Part shown: positions 56,801 to 64,000 of the stretch, one piece after another
Layout of the letters: every line of letters starts with the position of its first letter
How positions within the stretch are numbered: the stretch's first letter is position 1
Origin: Atopostipes suicloacalis DSM 15692
Lineage (GTDB): Bacteria > Bacillota > Bacilli > Lactobacillales > Carnobacteriaceae_A
NCBI RefSeq assembly: GCF_900129085.1
Contig: NZ_FQUF01000007.1
Span: 1-64,000, forward strand
Direction of reading: 5' to 3'
DNA: 64,000 bases
Notes under the pieces: generated by a model
Told to the model about the DNA's origin: nothing
What the model saw: the letters and a program-made list of their open reading frames with translations, nothing else
Database searches by the model: none
Made by a program: the position numbers and the translations under genes

Positions 56801-57507
56801 TCAAAATCACCAGAATCATCAAATTTATACCCGACACCCCAGACGGTTTGAATCACTTGAGGTCCATTTTTTAATAATTTTTGTCGTAATTTTTTAATGT
56901 GTGCGTCTACCGTGCGTTCATCTCCAAAATACTCATACTCCCAAACTTGTTGAAGCAATTGTTCTCTTGAGAAAACTCTTCGAGGGCTATTAGCCAAGGT
57001 AAACAGTAAATCAAATTCCTTAGGAGTTAAATCTTCTAATGGTTCTCCATATAAAATGATTTCTCTTGTATTTTTATTTATTTTTAAATTTTCTGTGTCG
57101 ATATCATAATTGCTTTTTGCTTCTACGACTTCTCCAGGCATTTCTACTCGTCTTACTGTAGACTTTATACGTGCCACTAAGGTTAATGGACTAAAAGGTT
57201 TTGTCACATAGTCATCAGCACCAATTTCTAAGCCAATTACTTCATCACTTTCAGTATCTTTAGCTGTTAACATAATAATTGGAATTTGCGAATCAAACTT
57301 TCTGACTTCCCGACAGATCGTCATCCCATCAAGTGAAGGAAGCATAATATCTAAAATCAATAAATCATACATTTCTTGATTATTTTTATATTCATCTAAG
57401 CCCTCTTGACCATCATGAATGAATGTCACCTGCCAATTTTCTTTTTCAAAAAACATCTGAAGCATTTCACAAACGGATTCGTTATCTTCTATCATCAAAA
57501 TGTGCAT
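56797..57507 (-). CDS. OmpR/PhoB-family response regulator
   Basis: The 236-residue regulator has a receiver domain with acidic pocket IEDN, phosphoacceptor Asp53 (ILDIMLPSLDG), Thr in LTAKD and Lys in VTKPFSPL. A C-terminal winged helix binds DNA (LTPKEFDLLFTLANSP, VDAHIKKLRQKL, VWGVGYKF). It is the first gene of the two-component operon and overlaps the kinase by four bases. Confidence 0.95.
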   Translation of the reverse strand: MHILMIEDNESVCEMLQMFFEKENWQVTFIHDGQEGLDEYKNNQEMYDLLILDIMLPSLDGMTICREVRKFDSQIPIIMLTAKDTESDEVIGLEIGADDYVTKPFSPLTLVARIKSTVRRVEMPGEVVEAKSNYDIDTENLKINKNTREIILYGEPLEDLTPKEFDLLFTLANSPRRVFSREQLLQQVWEYEYFGDERTVDAHIKKLRQKLLKNGPQVIQTVWGVGYKFDDSGDFE

Positions 57508-57631
57508 TGTAATCCCTCATTTTCTATAATTAACCTCATTATATAGTATACGACGAAAATATGAAGAATTTATTATGTTTTTAAGATAAATCCCCTATCG
57601 ACACTCAAAAGTAAGCGATAAAAAAGAACAA

Positions 57632-57652
57632 CTTCCCTCTTTTAAAGAGAAG
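57632..57652 (-). terminator. Likely terminator of ssbB
   Basis: CTTCCCTCTTTTAAAGAGAAG folds imperfectly, and the minus strand then has TTGTTCTTTTTT. It is the only hairpin after ssbB before the regulator gene. Confidence 0.45.
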
Positions 57653-57704
57653 CTATCCTTTTTAACCTTTTATTTTAAATTTTCTACCATTTATTCTTTT
57701 CTAT

Positions 57705-58061
57705 TTAGTTTTTCGCCTGCTTTTGGCGATTTCTGCGTCGGGTTGAATTCCTTGGTTGTAAAAAATGAACACTATCTACTAACATTTCTACAACATAAAC
57801 GGTTTGTCCTTTATCATTTTCATAATTGCGAGATTGAATTTTACCATCCAAACCTACCAGATTTCCTTTGTCACAATATTCTTCAATAAGTTCCGCCCGT
57901 TTACCCCATGCTACAAAATTAATAAAATCCGTTTCTTGACCATGATCCACTTTATACGTTCTTGGGATGGCCAAAGTATTATTCATCACTATTTTTCCAT
58001 CTCCAACTTCCCTTAGTTCTACATCACGAACAATTCTTCCGACAACAGTTAATCGATTCAT
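57705..58061 (-). CDS. ssbB: Single-stranded DNA-binding protein, short SsbB type
   Basis: The 118-residue protein is an OB-fold SSB: MNRLTVVGRIVRDVEL, TDFINFVAWGKRAELIEEYCDKGNLVGLDGKIQSR. It ends in a basic tail (TRRRNRQKQ) and lacks the acidic D-D-x-P-F tip used for partner recruitment by the main SsbA. In B. subtilis the short SsbB lies near mbl and serves competence, the same neighbourhood as here. A replication gene pair (rpsF/rpsR) is not present, so this is not the main SSB. Confidence 0.88.
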   Translation of the reverse strand: MNRLTVVGRIVRDVELREVGDGKIVMNNTLAIPRTYKVDHGQETDFINFVAWGKRAELIEEYCDKGNLVGLDGKIQSRNYENDKGQTVYVVEMLVDSVHFLQPRNSTRRRNRQKQAKN

Positions 58062-58252
58062 TCGATCCCTCCTAAAATATTTATCAGATCTTTATGAAAC
58101 TAAAGTGAGCCAATCATTTCATAAAAACCCTCTATATATATAATTTGCATAAAAATCGCATTTTCTCGAAAAAACTTTTAAATATTGCGTTTTTTTATTT
58201 TAGGAGAAAATTCTCTAAAAAAGACTCAAATTTAACGTAAAACCTAAAAAAA

Positions 58253-58284
58253 GTGCCGGCTAATCTTCACAGATTAACCGACAC
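58253..58284 (-). terminator. Strong terminator after the mbl-epuA unit
   Basis: A 14-bp stem with two mismatches (containing GGCTAATCT/AGATTAACC) and a TCAC loop ends in TTTTTTT on the minus strand. Confidence 0.88.
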
Positions 58285-58339
58285 TCAAAAGATAAAGAAA
58301 ATGCTCTTATCTTTTATTATTTAATTTTTCACTTTAGAA

Positions 58340-58528
58340 CTAAAAAACAAAATTTAAAATATGCTCCCAAAGTTCTCGATTGAAAATGTCCATTGGGTTT
58401 GCACCATCACCAATAACACTATATCCTAGCATGGCTCCAACCGCAAAAGCTACTATAATTAATAAGACGATTAACAAAAATCGTAAAAGATAAAATAATG
58501 TGCTTTTTAAAACATTGGTCCAATTCAT
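58340..58528 (-). CDS. epuA: EpuA family small membrane protein (annotated as RNA polymerase beta-associated)
   Basis: The 62-residue single-helix protein (hydrophobic stretch about residues 10-37, then GYSVIGDGANPMDIFN) belongs to the EpuA/DUF family often mislabelled as DNA-directed RNA polymerase subunit beta. It was named next to endA in pneumococcus. The conserved IGDGxNP segment is present. It follows mbl by 30 bases and is probably cotranscribed. Confidence 0.85.
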   Translation of the reverse strand: MNWTNVLKSTLFYLLRFLLIVLLIIVAFAVGAMLGYSVIGDGANPMDIFNRELWEHILNFVF

Positions 58529-58558
58529 TTTTAGCCTGCTTTCTAAATAAGGTGATTA

Positions 58559-59548
58559 TTAATTCCTTTGGAGTTTGTTGATATTTTCTAATAAAATACC
58601 TGTTCCTAAAGCCACTGAATCTAGTGGACTTTCTGCTTTAAATACAGGGACTTTCAATTCTTGCACTAACAATTGGTCAATACCATGTAACATTGCCCCA
58701 CCACCTGTAGTAATGACACCATGGTCAATAATATCCGCTGATAATTCAGGAGGTGTTTTTTCTAAGACATCTTTTGCAGCTGAGATTATTTCTTGCATAG
58801 ATTCTCTTGTTGCCTCTAAAGTTTCATTTGAAGTCATCGTCACTGTTTTTGGCAAGCCTGAAACCATATCACGTCCACGAATATCTATTGATTCCTTACG
58901 TTCTTTATCGAAGACCTCACCAATTTCAATTTTAATATTTTCAGCTGTACGGTCACCAATTAATAAGCCATGTTTTCTTTTTACGTATTCTTTAATATCG
59001 TAATCTAAAGAATCTCCAGCTTTTTTAATAGACATACTGGTTACAATGCCTCCCATAGAGAGAACTGCAACGTCAGTTGTTCCACCACCAATATCAATGA
59101 CCATATTTCCACTTGGTTGGAAGATATCCATACCTGCACCAATTGCTGCTACTTTTGGCTCTTCTTCTAAATAAACATTTTTACCCCCAGCTTTTTCAGC
59201 CACTTCAATGATTGCCTTTTGTTCGATAGCTGTAACGTTTGTTGGAGTACAAATAATGATATTTGGCTTTGATAAAAAGCTCTTTACATTAATTTTATCG
59301 ATAAAATAAGCCAGCATAGCTTCTGTAATATCAAAATCAGCAATGACTCCGCCTTTTAATGGGCGAATGGCTTTAATATTTCCTGGAGTACGTCCCACCA
59401 TTAAATATGCTTCTTCACCAACAGCTAATACTTCACGAGTATTGGTATCTATTGCCACGACTGCTGGTTCATTAATAACAATTCCTTTACCTTTTATGTG
59501 AACAAGAACATTGGCTGTTCCTAAATCAATCCCTATATCTTTTGCCAT
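58559..59548 (-). CDS. mbl: MreB/Mbl actin-like cell-shape protein
   Basis: MreB-family filaments guide peptidoglycan synthesis along the membrane. The 329-residue protein has the actin nucleotide fold: DIGIDLGTANVLV (phosphate 1), VIDIGGGTTDVAVLS (phosphate 2), ITTGGGAMLHGI (adenosine). The frame extends to 59584, but AGGAGGAAAT lies before ATG 59548. The position after murA and before epuA and ssbB matches mbl of Bacilli. Its presence suggests a rod or elongated cell form. Confidence 0.93.
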   Translation of the reverse strand: MAKDIGIDLGTANVLVHIKGKGIVINEPAVVAIDTNTREVLAVGEEAYLMVGRTPGNIKAIRPLKGGVIADFDITEAMLAYFIDKINVKSFLSKPNIIICTPTNVTAIEQKAIIEVAEKAGGKNVYLEEEPKVAAIGAGMDIFQPSGNMVIDIGGGTTDVAVLSMGGIVTSMSIKKAGDSLDYDIKEYVKRKHGLLIGDRTAENIKIEIGEVFDKERKESIDIRGRDMVSGLPKTVTMTSNETLEATRESMQEIISAAKDVLEKTPPELSADIIDHGVITTGGGAMLHGIDQLLVQELKVPVFKAESPLDSVALGTGILLENINKLQRN

Positions 59549-59734
59549 GAATCTATTTCCTCCTGAATCTTCACTTGGGTTCATCTATTATCTTGAATCA
59601 ATTAATATTTTTAATTACCGGATTTTATTCATCCTGTCTATTTTACTGGATAAATAAACAAAATACAATATTCAATCGCTAGAAACTATACAGGTCAATA
59701 TTATAACCATAAACATTTGATTAATCCAGTAAAA

Positions 59735-59773
59735 AAAGACCTTCAATATTCATAGAAGAAATAGAAAGTCTTT
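59735..59773 (-). terminator. Weak terminator candidate after murA
   Basis: AAAGAC/GTCTTT with inner CTTC/GAAG pairs, asymmetric, followed by TTTTTTT on the minus strand. It lies about 30 bases after the murA stop. Confidence 0.4.
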
Positions 59774-59803
59774 CATTATTTTTATTTAGTTTAATTCATT
59801 GCT

Positions 59804-61099
59804 TTAAACTTCTTGTTTTTCTGCTACTTTTTCTTCGGTTCCTGATACACGTTCTATGTTTGCGCCTAATGCAGCAAATTTTTCATGCAGTTTATAATAA
59901 CCACGATCTAGGTGATTAATGGCTGTCACACGCGTATATCCTTCAGCAATTAATCCTGCTAGAATTAATGCCGCTGAAGCACGTAAATCAGTAGAAGCGA
60001 CTTCTGCCCCTTCAAGTGTTTTTCCGCCATTTATAATTGCTGATTGTCCATCAATAAGGAAGTCGGCATTCATTTTTCGCATTTGTTCTAAATGCATAAA
60101 ACGATTTTCAAATACTGTTTCATTGACTACACTTGTTCCTTTTGCTTTTAGTTGGGCAATCGTCATTTGTGCTTGCATGTCGGTTGGGTAACCTGGATAA
60201 GGTTGTGTTTTGATATCCGTTGGTTTTAGTTCTTTTGGTCCAATCACTCGAACCCCTTTTTCTTCTTCAGTGATTGTAACGCCCATTTCACGTAATTTAG
60301 AAATCAGTGGACGATTATGTTCAGAGACACAATCTTCAATGAGAACGTCACCTTCTGTAATAGCAGCAGCAACCATATAAGTTCCACTTTCAATACGATC
60401 TGGAATAATTGAATGGTTTGTTCCAGTCAATTCAGAAACTCCTTCAATTCGGATGGTTTCTGTTCCAGCTCCCACTACTTTGGCACCCATTAAGTTTAAG
60501 TAATTTGCTAAGTCAACAATTTCGGGTTCACGTGCCGCATTATCAATGGTTGTTTCACCTTTTGCAAGAGTTGCAGCCATCATAATATTTTGGGTTGCAC
60601 CTACACTTGGAAAATCTAAGTAAATATCTGCTCCCTGTAATTGATCAACCGTTGCTTCTAAGTATCCATTTCCTTGTTCAATTTTAGCACCCATCGCTTC
60701 AAAACCTTTTAAATGTAAATCAATTGGTCTCGATCCAATGGAACAACCTCCTGGCATAGCCACATAGGCTCTTCCATTTCTAGCTAATAAAGGTCCCATA
60801 ACCACAATAGATGCGCGCATCTTATTCATAAATTTAAAAGGGGTATCAGATTTCAAAGGCATCGTTGCATCCACGGACATAGTCTTTTCATCTTCATTAA
60901 AATCAATCGCAATATTTAAGTATTGTAAAACTTCTTTCATAATATAAACATCTGATAGCAAAGGAATATTTGTAAATTTACTTGGTTTCTGTTCGCCTAA
61001 GATACTCGCTGCTAATATCGGCAAAGCCGCATTCTTAGCACCTTCTATTTCTACAGTACCTGTAAGACGATTACCACCCTTTACAATAATCGAATCCAT
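59804..61099 (-). CDS. murA: UDP-N-acetylglucosamine 1-carboxyvinyltransferase
   Basis: MurA transfers enolpyruvate from PEP to UDP-GlcNAc, the first committed step of peptidoglycan synthesis. The 431-residue protein has Lys22 in GAKNAALPI, the active-site Cys119 in [11 protein letters not shown] (the fosfomycin target, so sensitivity is expected), and [12 protein letters not shown] and [17 protein letters not shown] at the end. Many Bacilli have two paralogues; this one, next to mbl, corresponds to the primary copy by synteny. Confidence 0.96.
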   Translation of the reverse strand: MDSIIVKGGNRLTGTVEIEGAKNAALPILAASILGEQKPSKFTNIPLLSDVYIMKEVLQYLNIAIDFNEDEKTMSVDATMPLKSDTPFKFMNKMRASIVVMGPLLARNGRAYVAMPGGCSIGSRPIDLHLKGFEAMGAKIEQGNGYLEATVDQLQGADIYLDFPSVGATQNIMMAATLAKGETTIDNAAREPEIVDLANYLNLMGAKVVGAGTETIRIEGVSELTGTNHSIIPDRIESGTYMVAAAITEGDVLIEDCVSEHNRPLISKLREMGVTITEEEKGVRVIGPKELKPTDIKTQPYPGYPTDMQAQMTIAQLKAKGTSVVNETVFENRFMHLEQMRKMNADFLIDGQSAIINGGKTLEGAEVASTDLRASAALILAGLIAEGYTRVTAINHLDRGYYKLHEKFAALGANIERVSGTEEKVAEKQEV

Positions 61100-61310
61100 T
61101 ATAAAATACCTCCAGCATATTTTTAATCACCACAATGGTTCATTTCTTAAGTTCGTTATTTATTCATTTTTTTAAACGTTGATGGTTATAAGTAAAGAAA
61201 ATAACTTTCAACTCACGAGCAATTATCATTATTATTATCATTTTTTTCAGTATAACAAAACTTATCTCACAAATTAAAGATGAAGCCTTAAAAATTGAAG
61301 GAAATTAAGT

Positions 61311-61544
61311 TTACTGAAAAAAAGTCAATAGATTTTGTGAATAATTCATAAAATCTAAGAAAAAGTTACTTACTGTATAACCAATAGTTATAGCAAATAA
61401 CACATAAAAAACTCTCAATTGCTGGGGAGCATTCTTTTTAAATAAATGATCTGCTCGTAAACTTTGTGAAGCCCAGTAACTAAGTCCTATAAAAAATAAA
61501 TGTGAAAATAAAGTAATCAATGACTGTACTCGAATAAATTCCAT
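61311..61544 (-). CDS. DUF1146 family small membrane protein (YwzB-like)
   Basis: The 77-residue protein has two helices. It contains SLITLFSHLFFIGLSYWASQSL and a basic loop (RADHLFKKN), then AITIGYTVSNFFLDFMNYSQN, matching the DUF1146 family. In Bacilli this gene normally follows the ATP synthase operon (after atpC) and precedes murA. Here it follows upp directly. The function is unknown. Confidence 0.88.
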   Translation of the reverse strand: MEFIRVQSLITLFSHLFFIGLSYWASQSLRADHLFKKNAPQQLRVFYVLFAITIGYTVSNFFLDFMNYSQNLLTFFQ

Positions 61545-61601
61545 AGAGTATCCCTTCTTCTGAAATCTGTTCTCTAAATCAATGAGACATCATTTTAAAA
61601 A

Positions 61602-62237
61602 TTAAAGTGTACCGTAAAGTCTATCTCCAGCATCTCCTAAGCCTGGAACAATATACGCATCATCATTTAATTTTTCATCTAGTGCAGCTGTGTAGATTTC
61701 TACTTCAGGATGAGCTTCTTGTAAAGCTTTAATCCCTTCAGGAGCTGCTACTACACAGATAAATTTAATGTTTTCTATTTTGGCTCCGCGTTCTAAGACA
61801 GAATCTATTGCTGCAATTGCAGAACCTCCAGTAGCTAACATTGGATCTACCACATACATATGGCGATCTTCTAGATTATTAGGCATTTTTACGAAATATT
61901 CCACAGGTTGCATGGTTTCTTCATCACGATAAAGACCTACATGACCTACACGTGCTGCAGGAATTAAGTCTAAAATACCATCTACCATACCGAGCCCTGC
62001 TCTTAAGATAGGGACGACAACTACTTTTTTACCTGTTAATGTTTTTTGGATTGTTTTTCCTATAGGTGTTTCAATCTCAACTTCTTCGAGTGGTAAGTCC
62101 CTAGACACTTCATAAGCAAGTAAACGAGCGACTTCATTAACTAATTCTCGAAAATCTTTTGTACCTGTATTTTTATCGCGAAGGATTGTTAGTTTATGCT
62201 CGATTAAAGGGTGTTTTAAAACATGAAAGTTTTCCAT
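61602..62237 (-). CDS. upp: Uracil phosphoribosyltransferase
   Basis: Upp converts uracil and PRPP to UMP in pyrimidine salvage. The 211-residue protein has [38 protein letters not shown], the PRPP-binding [16 protein letters not shown] and the uracil-binding end [16 protein letters not shown]. Length is standard. AAAGGAG is present, with the ATG at 62237. It has no pyrR-like leader. Confidence 0.96.
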   Translation of the reverse strand: MENFHVLKHPLIEHKLTILRDKNTGTKDFRELVNEVARLLAYEVSRDLPLEEVEIETPIGKTIQKTLTGKKVVVVPILRAGLGMVDGILDLIPAARVGHVGLYRDEETMQPVEYFVKMPNNLEDRHMYVVDPMLATGGSAIAAIDSVLERGAKIENIKFICVVAAPEGIKALQEAHPEVEIYTAALDEKLNDDAYIVPGLGDAGDRLYGTL

Positions 62238-62325
62238 TTTTTTAGCTCCTTTTTTTATACTGCTTTTTTCATCCTTACAATATTACTAAATATATCAACT
62301 AAAATCTACTCTTTTAAAAAGATTA

Positions 62326-63330
62326 TTATATGAATTTATTATTAGCGGCACTTTGCAAGCGGTTCATGTAGACCATTCCCATTTCCCCTTCATCAAAAGC
62401 TTCTACTAACAGAACGGATGCTTTTGATTTTTCCATCGTCCGCAAGCCATTAAATAAGTTGCGATTGGCAGTATTTACATCCTTATCTTTACAAAGGGCA
62501 AAGGTCGCTTTCACATGCTCTTTGTATTTTTGAACAACTTCTTCACTTGCCAGCAAACCAACTGTTTCCTCTCTCTTTGTCATTTCATAAATGGCGGCTT
62601 CAAAGTTAGACGTTACGATATATACGGGAATGGTCGGTTCATAGTGTTTAGCTTTTGTGTGGGTTATATCACTGAAGTTTATTGATGGAGCCTCTTCTAG
62701 AAAATAAACTTTTCGATCAATGACTTTTTCAATGGCTTCTTTTGAAATATTTCCGGGTCTTAAGATAGTCGGTTCTATTGGATTTGAAAAATCTAGAACG
62801 GTCGATTCAATCCCAAAAGAAGTTTCTCCTCCGTCAATCACTGCTGAAATTTTTCCATCTAAATCACTATGCACATGTTCTGCTAAAGTAGGACTTGGGC
62901 GTCCCGAAGAGTTTGCGCTTGGAGTAGCTAGTGGAACTTTGCATGCCTCAATAAATTGGAGAGCAATAGGATTATCTGGCATCCGCAGCCCTACTGTTTC
63001 TCTGCCTACTGTTACAGATGAAGCAAAAGCGTGCGCATTTTTTAATAGGATCGTTAAAGGTCCTGGCCAAAATTTAGTGGCTAACTTTTTTGCTTCAATC
63101 GGAACCTCTTTAGCATACTTATCCAAATCATCCACCTGACTTACTAAGACACTTATCGGCCGATCAGCCGGTCTTCCTTTTGCTTCAAAAATTTTCAAAA
63201 CAGCTTCTTCATTGGTTGCATCAGCCCCTAAGCCGTAGACCGTATCTGTAGGAAACGCGACAATGTCTCCTTTTTGAATAAGTTGAGCCGCTTTTTTTAT
63301 GTCGTTTTCTGTTAATTTTAAGGTCTCCAT
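62326..63330 (-). CDS. ywlC: Threonylcarbamoyl-AMP synthase (Sua5/YwlC)
   Basis: Sua5 makes threonylcarbamoyl-adenylate from Thr, HCO3- and ATP for t6A37 of ANN-decoding tRNAs. The 334-residue protein has a YrdC domain (AFPTDTVYGLGADAT, KGRPADRPISVLV, SANSSGRPSPT) and the C-terminal Sua5 extension from about residue 225 (GLLASEEV, FNGLRTMEKSKASVLLVEAF). It is one gene after prmC, as in B. subtilis; the interval upstream holds a DnaA-box cluster. Confidence 0.95.
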   Translation of the reverse strand: METLKLTENDIKKAAQLIQKGDIVAFPTDTVYGLGADATNEEAVLKIFEAKGRPADRPISVLVSQVDDLDKYAKEVPIEAKKLATKFWPGPLTILLKNAHAFASSVTVGRETVGLRMPDNPIALQFIEACKVPLATPSANSSGRPSPTLAEHVHSDLDGKISAVIDGGETSFGIESTVLDFSNPIEPTILRPGNISKEAIEKVIDRKVYFLEEAPSINFSDITHTKAKHYEPTIPVYIVTSNFEAAIYEMTKREETVGLLASEEVVQKYKEHVKATFALCKDKDVNTANRNLFNGLRTMEKSKASVLLVEAFDEGEMGMVYMNRLQSAANNKFI

Positions 63331-63377
63331 TTATTTTTTCCTTTCTTCATCTCTTCATCAACAAGATGATGTGATTC

Positions 63378-63477
63378 TGTGGATAGTTTTTCTATTATTC
63401 ACAGTAAAAAGTGACGTTTCAAGCTCTTTTCCTTAGTTATACACAGTTGTCCACAGGGCTTATCCACATTATACACA
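63378..63477. promoter_or_regulatory. Cluster of six DnaA boxes or near-boxes
   Basis: TTATNCACA matches occur at 63395-63403 (TTATTCACA), 63437-63445 (TTATACACA), 63460-63468 (TTATCCACA) and 63469-63477 (TTATACACA). One-mismatch boxes lie at 63447-63455 (TTGTCCACA) and, on the other strand, 63378-63386 (CTATCCACA). The last box overlaps the prmC stop codon. There is no AT-rich unwinding element typical of an origin, nor dnaA, so a regulatory cluster is likely. Confidence 0.8.
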
Positions 63478-64000
63478 AGAAATAGCGACTACACGATCTA
63501 AACCACTAAAATCTTGCCAAATATCTATTTTTGCCTCTGGAAAAGTTTCTTTAAAAATCTCAGTAACTTTTGGTCCTTGTTTATACCCAATTTCTAAAAA
63601 GATAAATCCTTTTGGTTTAATATACCCAGAAATTGAGCGGGCAAGTTCTTGATAAACGGCTAAGCCATCCTCTTCCGCAAAGAGAGCCATTTTTGGTTCA
63701 TAATCAATGACGGATTGGTCCATTACATTCAGCTCATTTTTACTAATGTAAGGTGGATTACTTAAAATAACGTCAAACATTTCCCCCTCTACCGGTTCAA
63801 ATAAATTGCCTTTTTTGAATGTTACTTCCGCCTTTAAAGCTTTTGCATTTTCACAAGCAACCGCTAAAGCTGCTTCGCTAATATCGGTGGCTGTTACTGT
63901 ATCAAATGGACGCTCAAGTTTTGTAGTAATGGCTAAAACGCCAGTCCCCGTCCCAATATCTAAGATGTTTAAGGGAGTGCTTGGTAATTGCTTGAACACC
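63469..64000 (-). CDS. prmC: Release factor glutamine methyltransferase PrmC (partial)
   Basis: PrmC methylates the Gln of the GGQ motif of peptide release factors. The visible 176 C-terminal residues show SAM-binding ILDIGTGTGVLAITT, ATDISEAALAVACENA and the NPPY catalytic motif (DVILSNPPYISKNEL). The N-terminal helical domain lies beyond the right edge, so the gene continues past 64000. It is followed by the DnaA-box cluster and sua5. Confidence 0.94.
   Translation of the reverse strand, partial: VFKQLPSTPLNILDIGTGTGVLAITTKLERPFDTVTATDISEAALAVACENAKALKAEVTFKKGNLFEPVEGEMFDVILSNPPYISKNELNVMDQSVIDYEPKMALFAEEDGLAVYQELARSISGYIKPKGFIFLEIGYKQGPKVTEIFKETFPEAKIDIWQDFSGLDRVVAISCV

Noticed and set aside
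63378-63477. Chromosomal replication origin
   Set aside because: The DnaA boxes are dense, but dnaA, dnaN, rpmH and a clear AT-rich unwinding region are absent.

Overview
The window is low-GC, densely coded, and reads as the chromosome of a Gram-positive, catalase-independent lactic-acid-bacterium relative (order Lactobacillales; a Carnobacteriaceae- or Aerococcaceae-like genome is my best guess, not proven). The reasons are the pcrA-ligA-camS-gatCAB-dagK block, a pyruvate oxidase, an LtaS-type lipoteichoic acid synthase, an Rgg regulator, an EpuA-type small protein after mbl, and strong AGGAGG-type ribosome binding sites. No rRNA, tRNA, CRISPR array or prophage was seen.

Layout. 0-17.7 kb is a mixed accessory region of short transcription units: membrane proteins, a cyclase-family hydrolase, a GreA-like factor, UV endonuclease UvsE, an Rgg regulator divergent from an ABC exporter, a HAD hydrolase, AP endonuclease ExoA, a universal stress protein, MgtC, a CYP152-type P450 peroxygenase, a lipoprotein, a proline iminopeptidase and CorA. 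17.7-36.8 kb holds a LysR/split-ChrA unit, a DEAD-box helicase with a long leader, RecQ, GpmA, a CAT-like acetyltransferase, pyruvate oxidase, an AraC regulator and a CapA-VanY pair. 36.8-48 kb is the conserved operon rlmD / dagK-gatB-gatA-gatC-camS-ligA-pcrA (all minus strand). 48-57.5 kb is an envelope region: GntR, a frameshifted PurK-like gene, a GH73 glucosaminidase, an IS3-family element, ltaS and a two-component system. 57.7-64 kb follows the Bacillus order ssbB-mbl-murA-upp-sua5-prmC, but the glyA gene and the ATP synthase operon that commonly lie in this stretch are absent.

Between genes the window is rich in structure. Three dispersed GC-rich arrays of 41-bp hairpin units (17.8, 26.3 and 36.3 kb) and one AT-rich array, also with a 41-bp period (8.0 kb), stand out. 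Six DnaA boxes or near-boxes crowd about 100 bp between sua5 and prmC. The IS3-family element sits exactly in the loop of what was the ltaS terminator; joining the flanks rebuilds an 18-bp hairpin with a tetraloop, and ATG is the 3-bp target duplication. A twin stem-loop ending in a T-run at 36.55-36.63 kb looks like an orphan small-RNA or attenuator structure.

Functionally, pyruvate oxidase (makes H2O2), the P450 peroxygenase (uses H2O2), UvsE/ExoA/RecQ/PcrA/LigA and the stress protein fit an aerotolerant organism that makes its own peroxide. LtaS, GH73, CapA, VanY, the amidase and MurA cover cell-envelope synthesis and turnover. No large, clearly new multi-gene system is evident; the most promising unexplained items are the 41-bp repeat families, the DnaA-box cluster, the Ser-for-Thr change at the LtaS nucleophile and the orphan hairpin locus.
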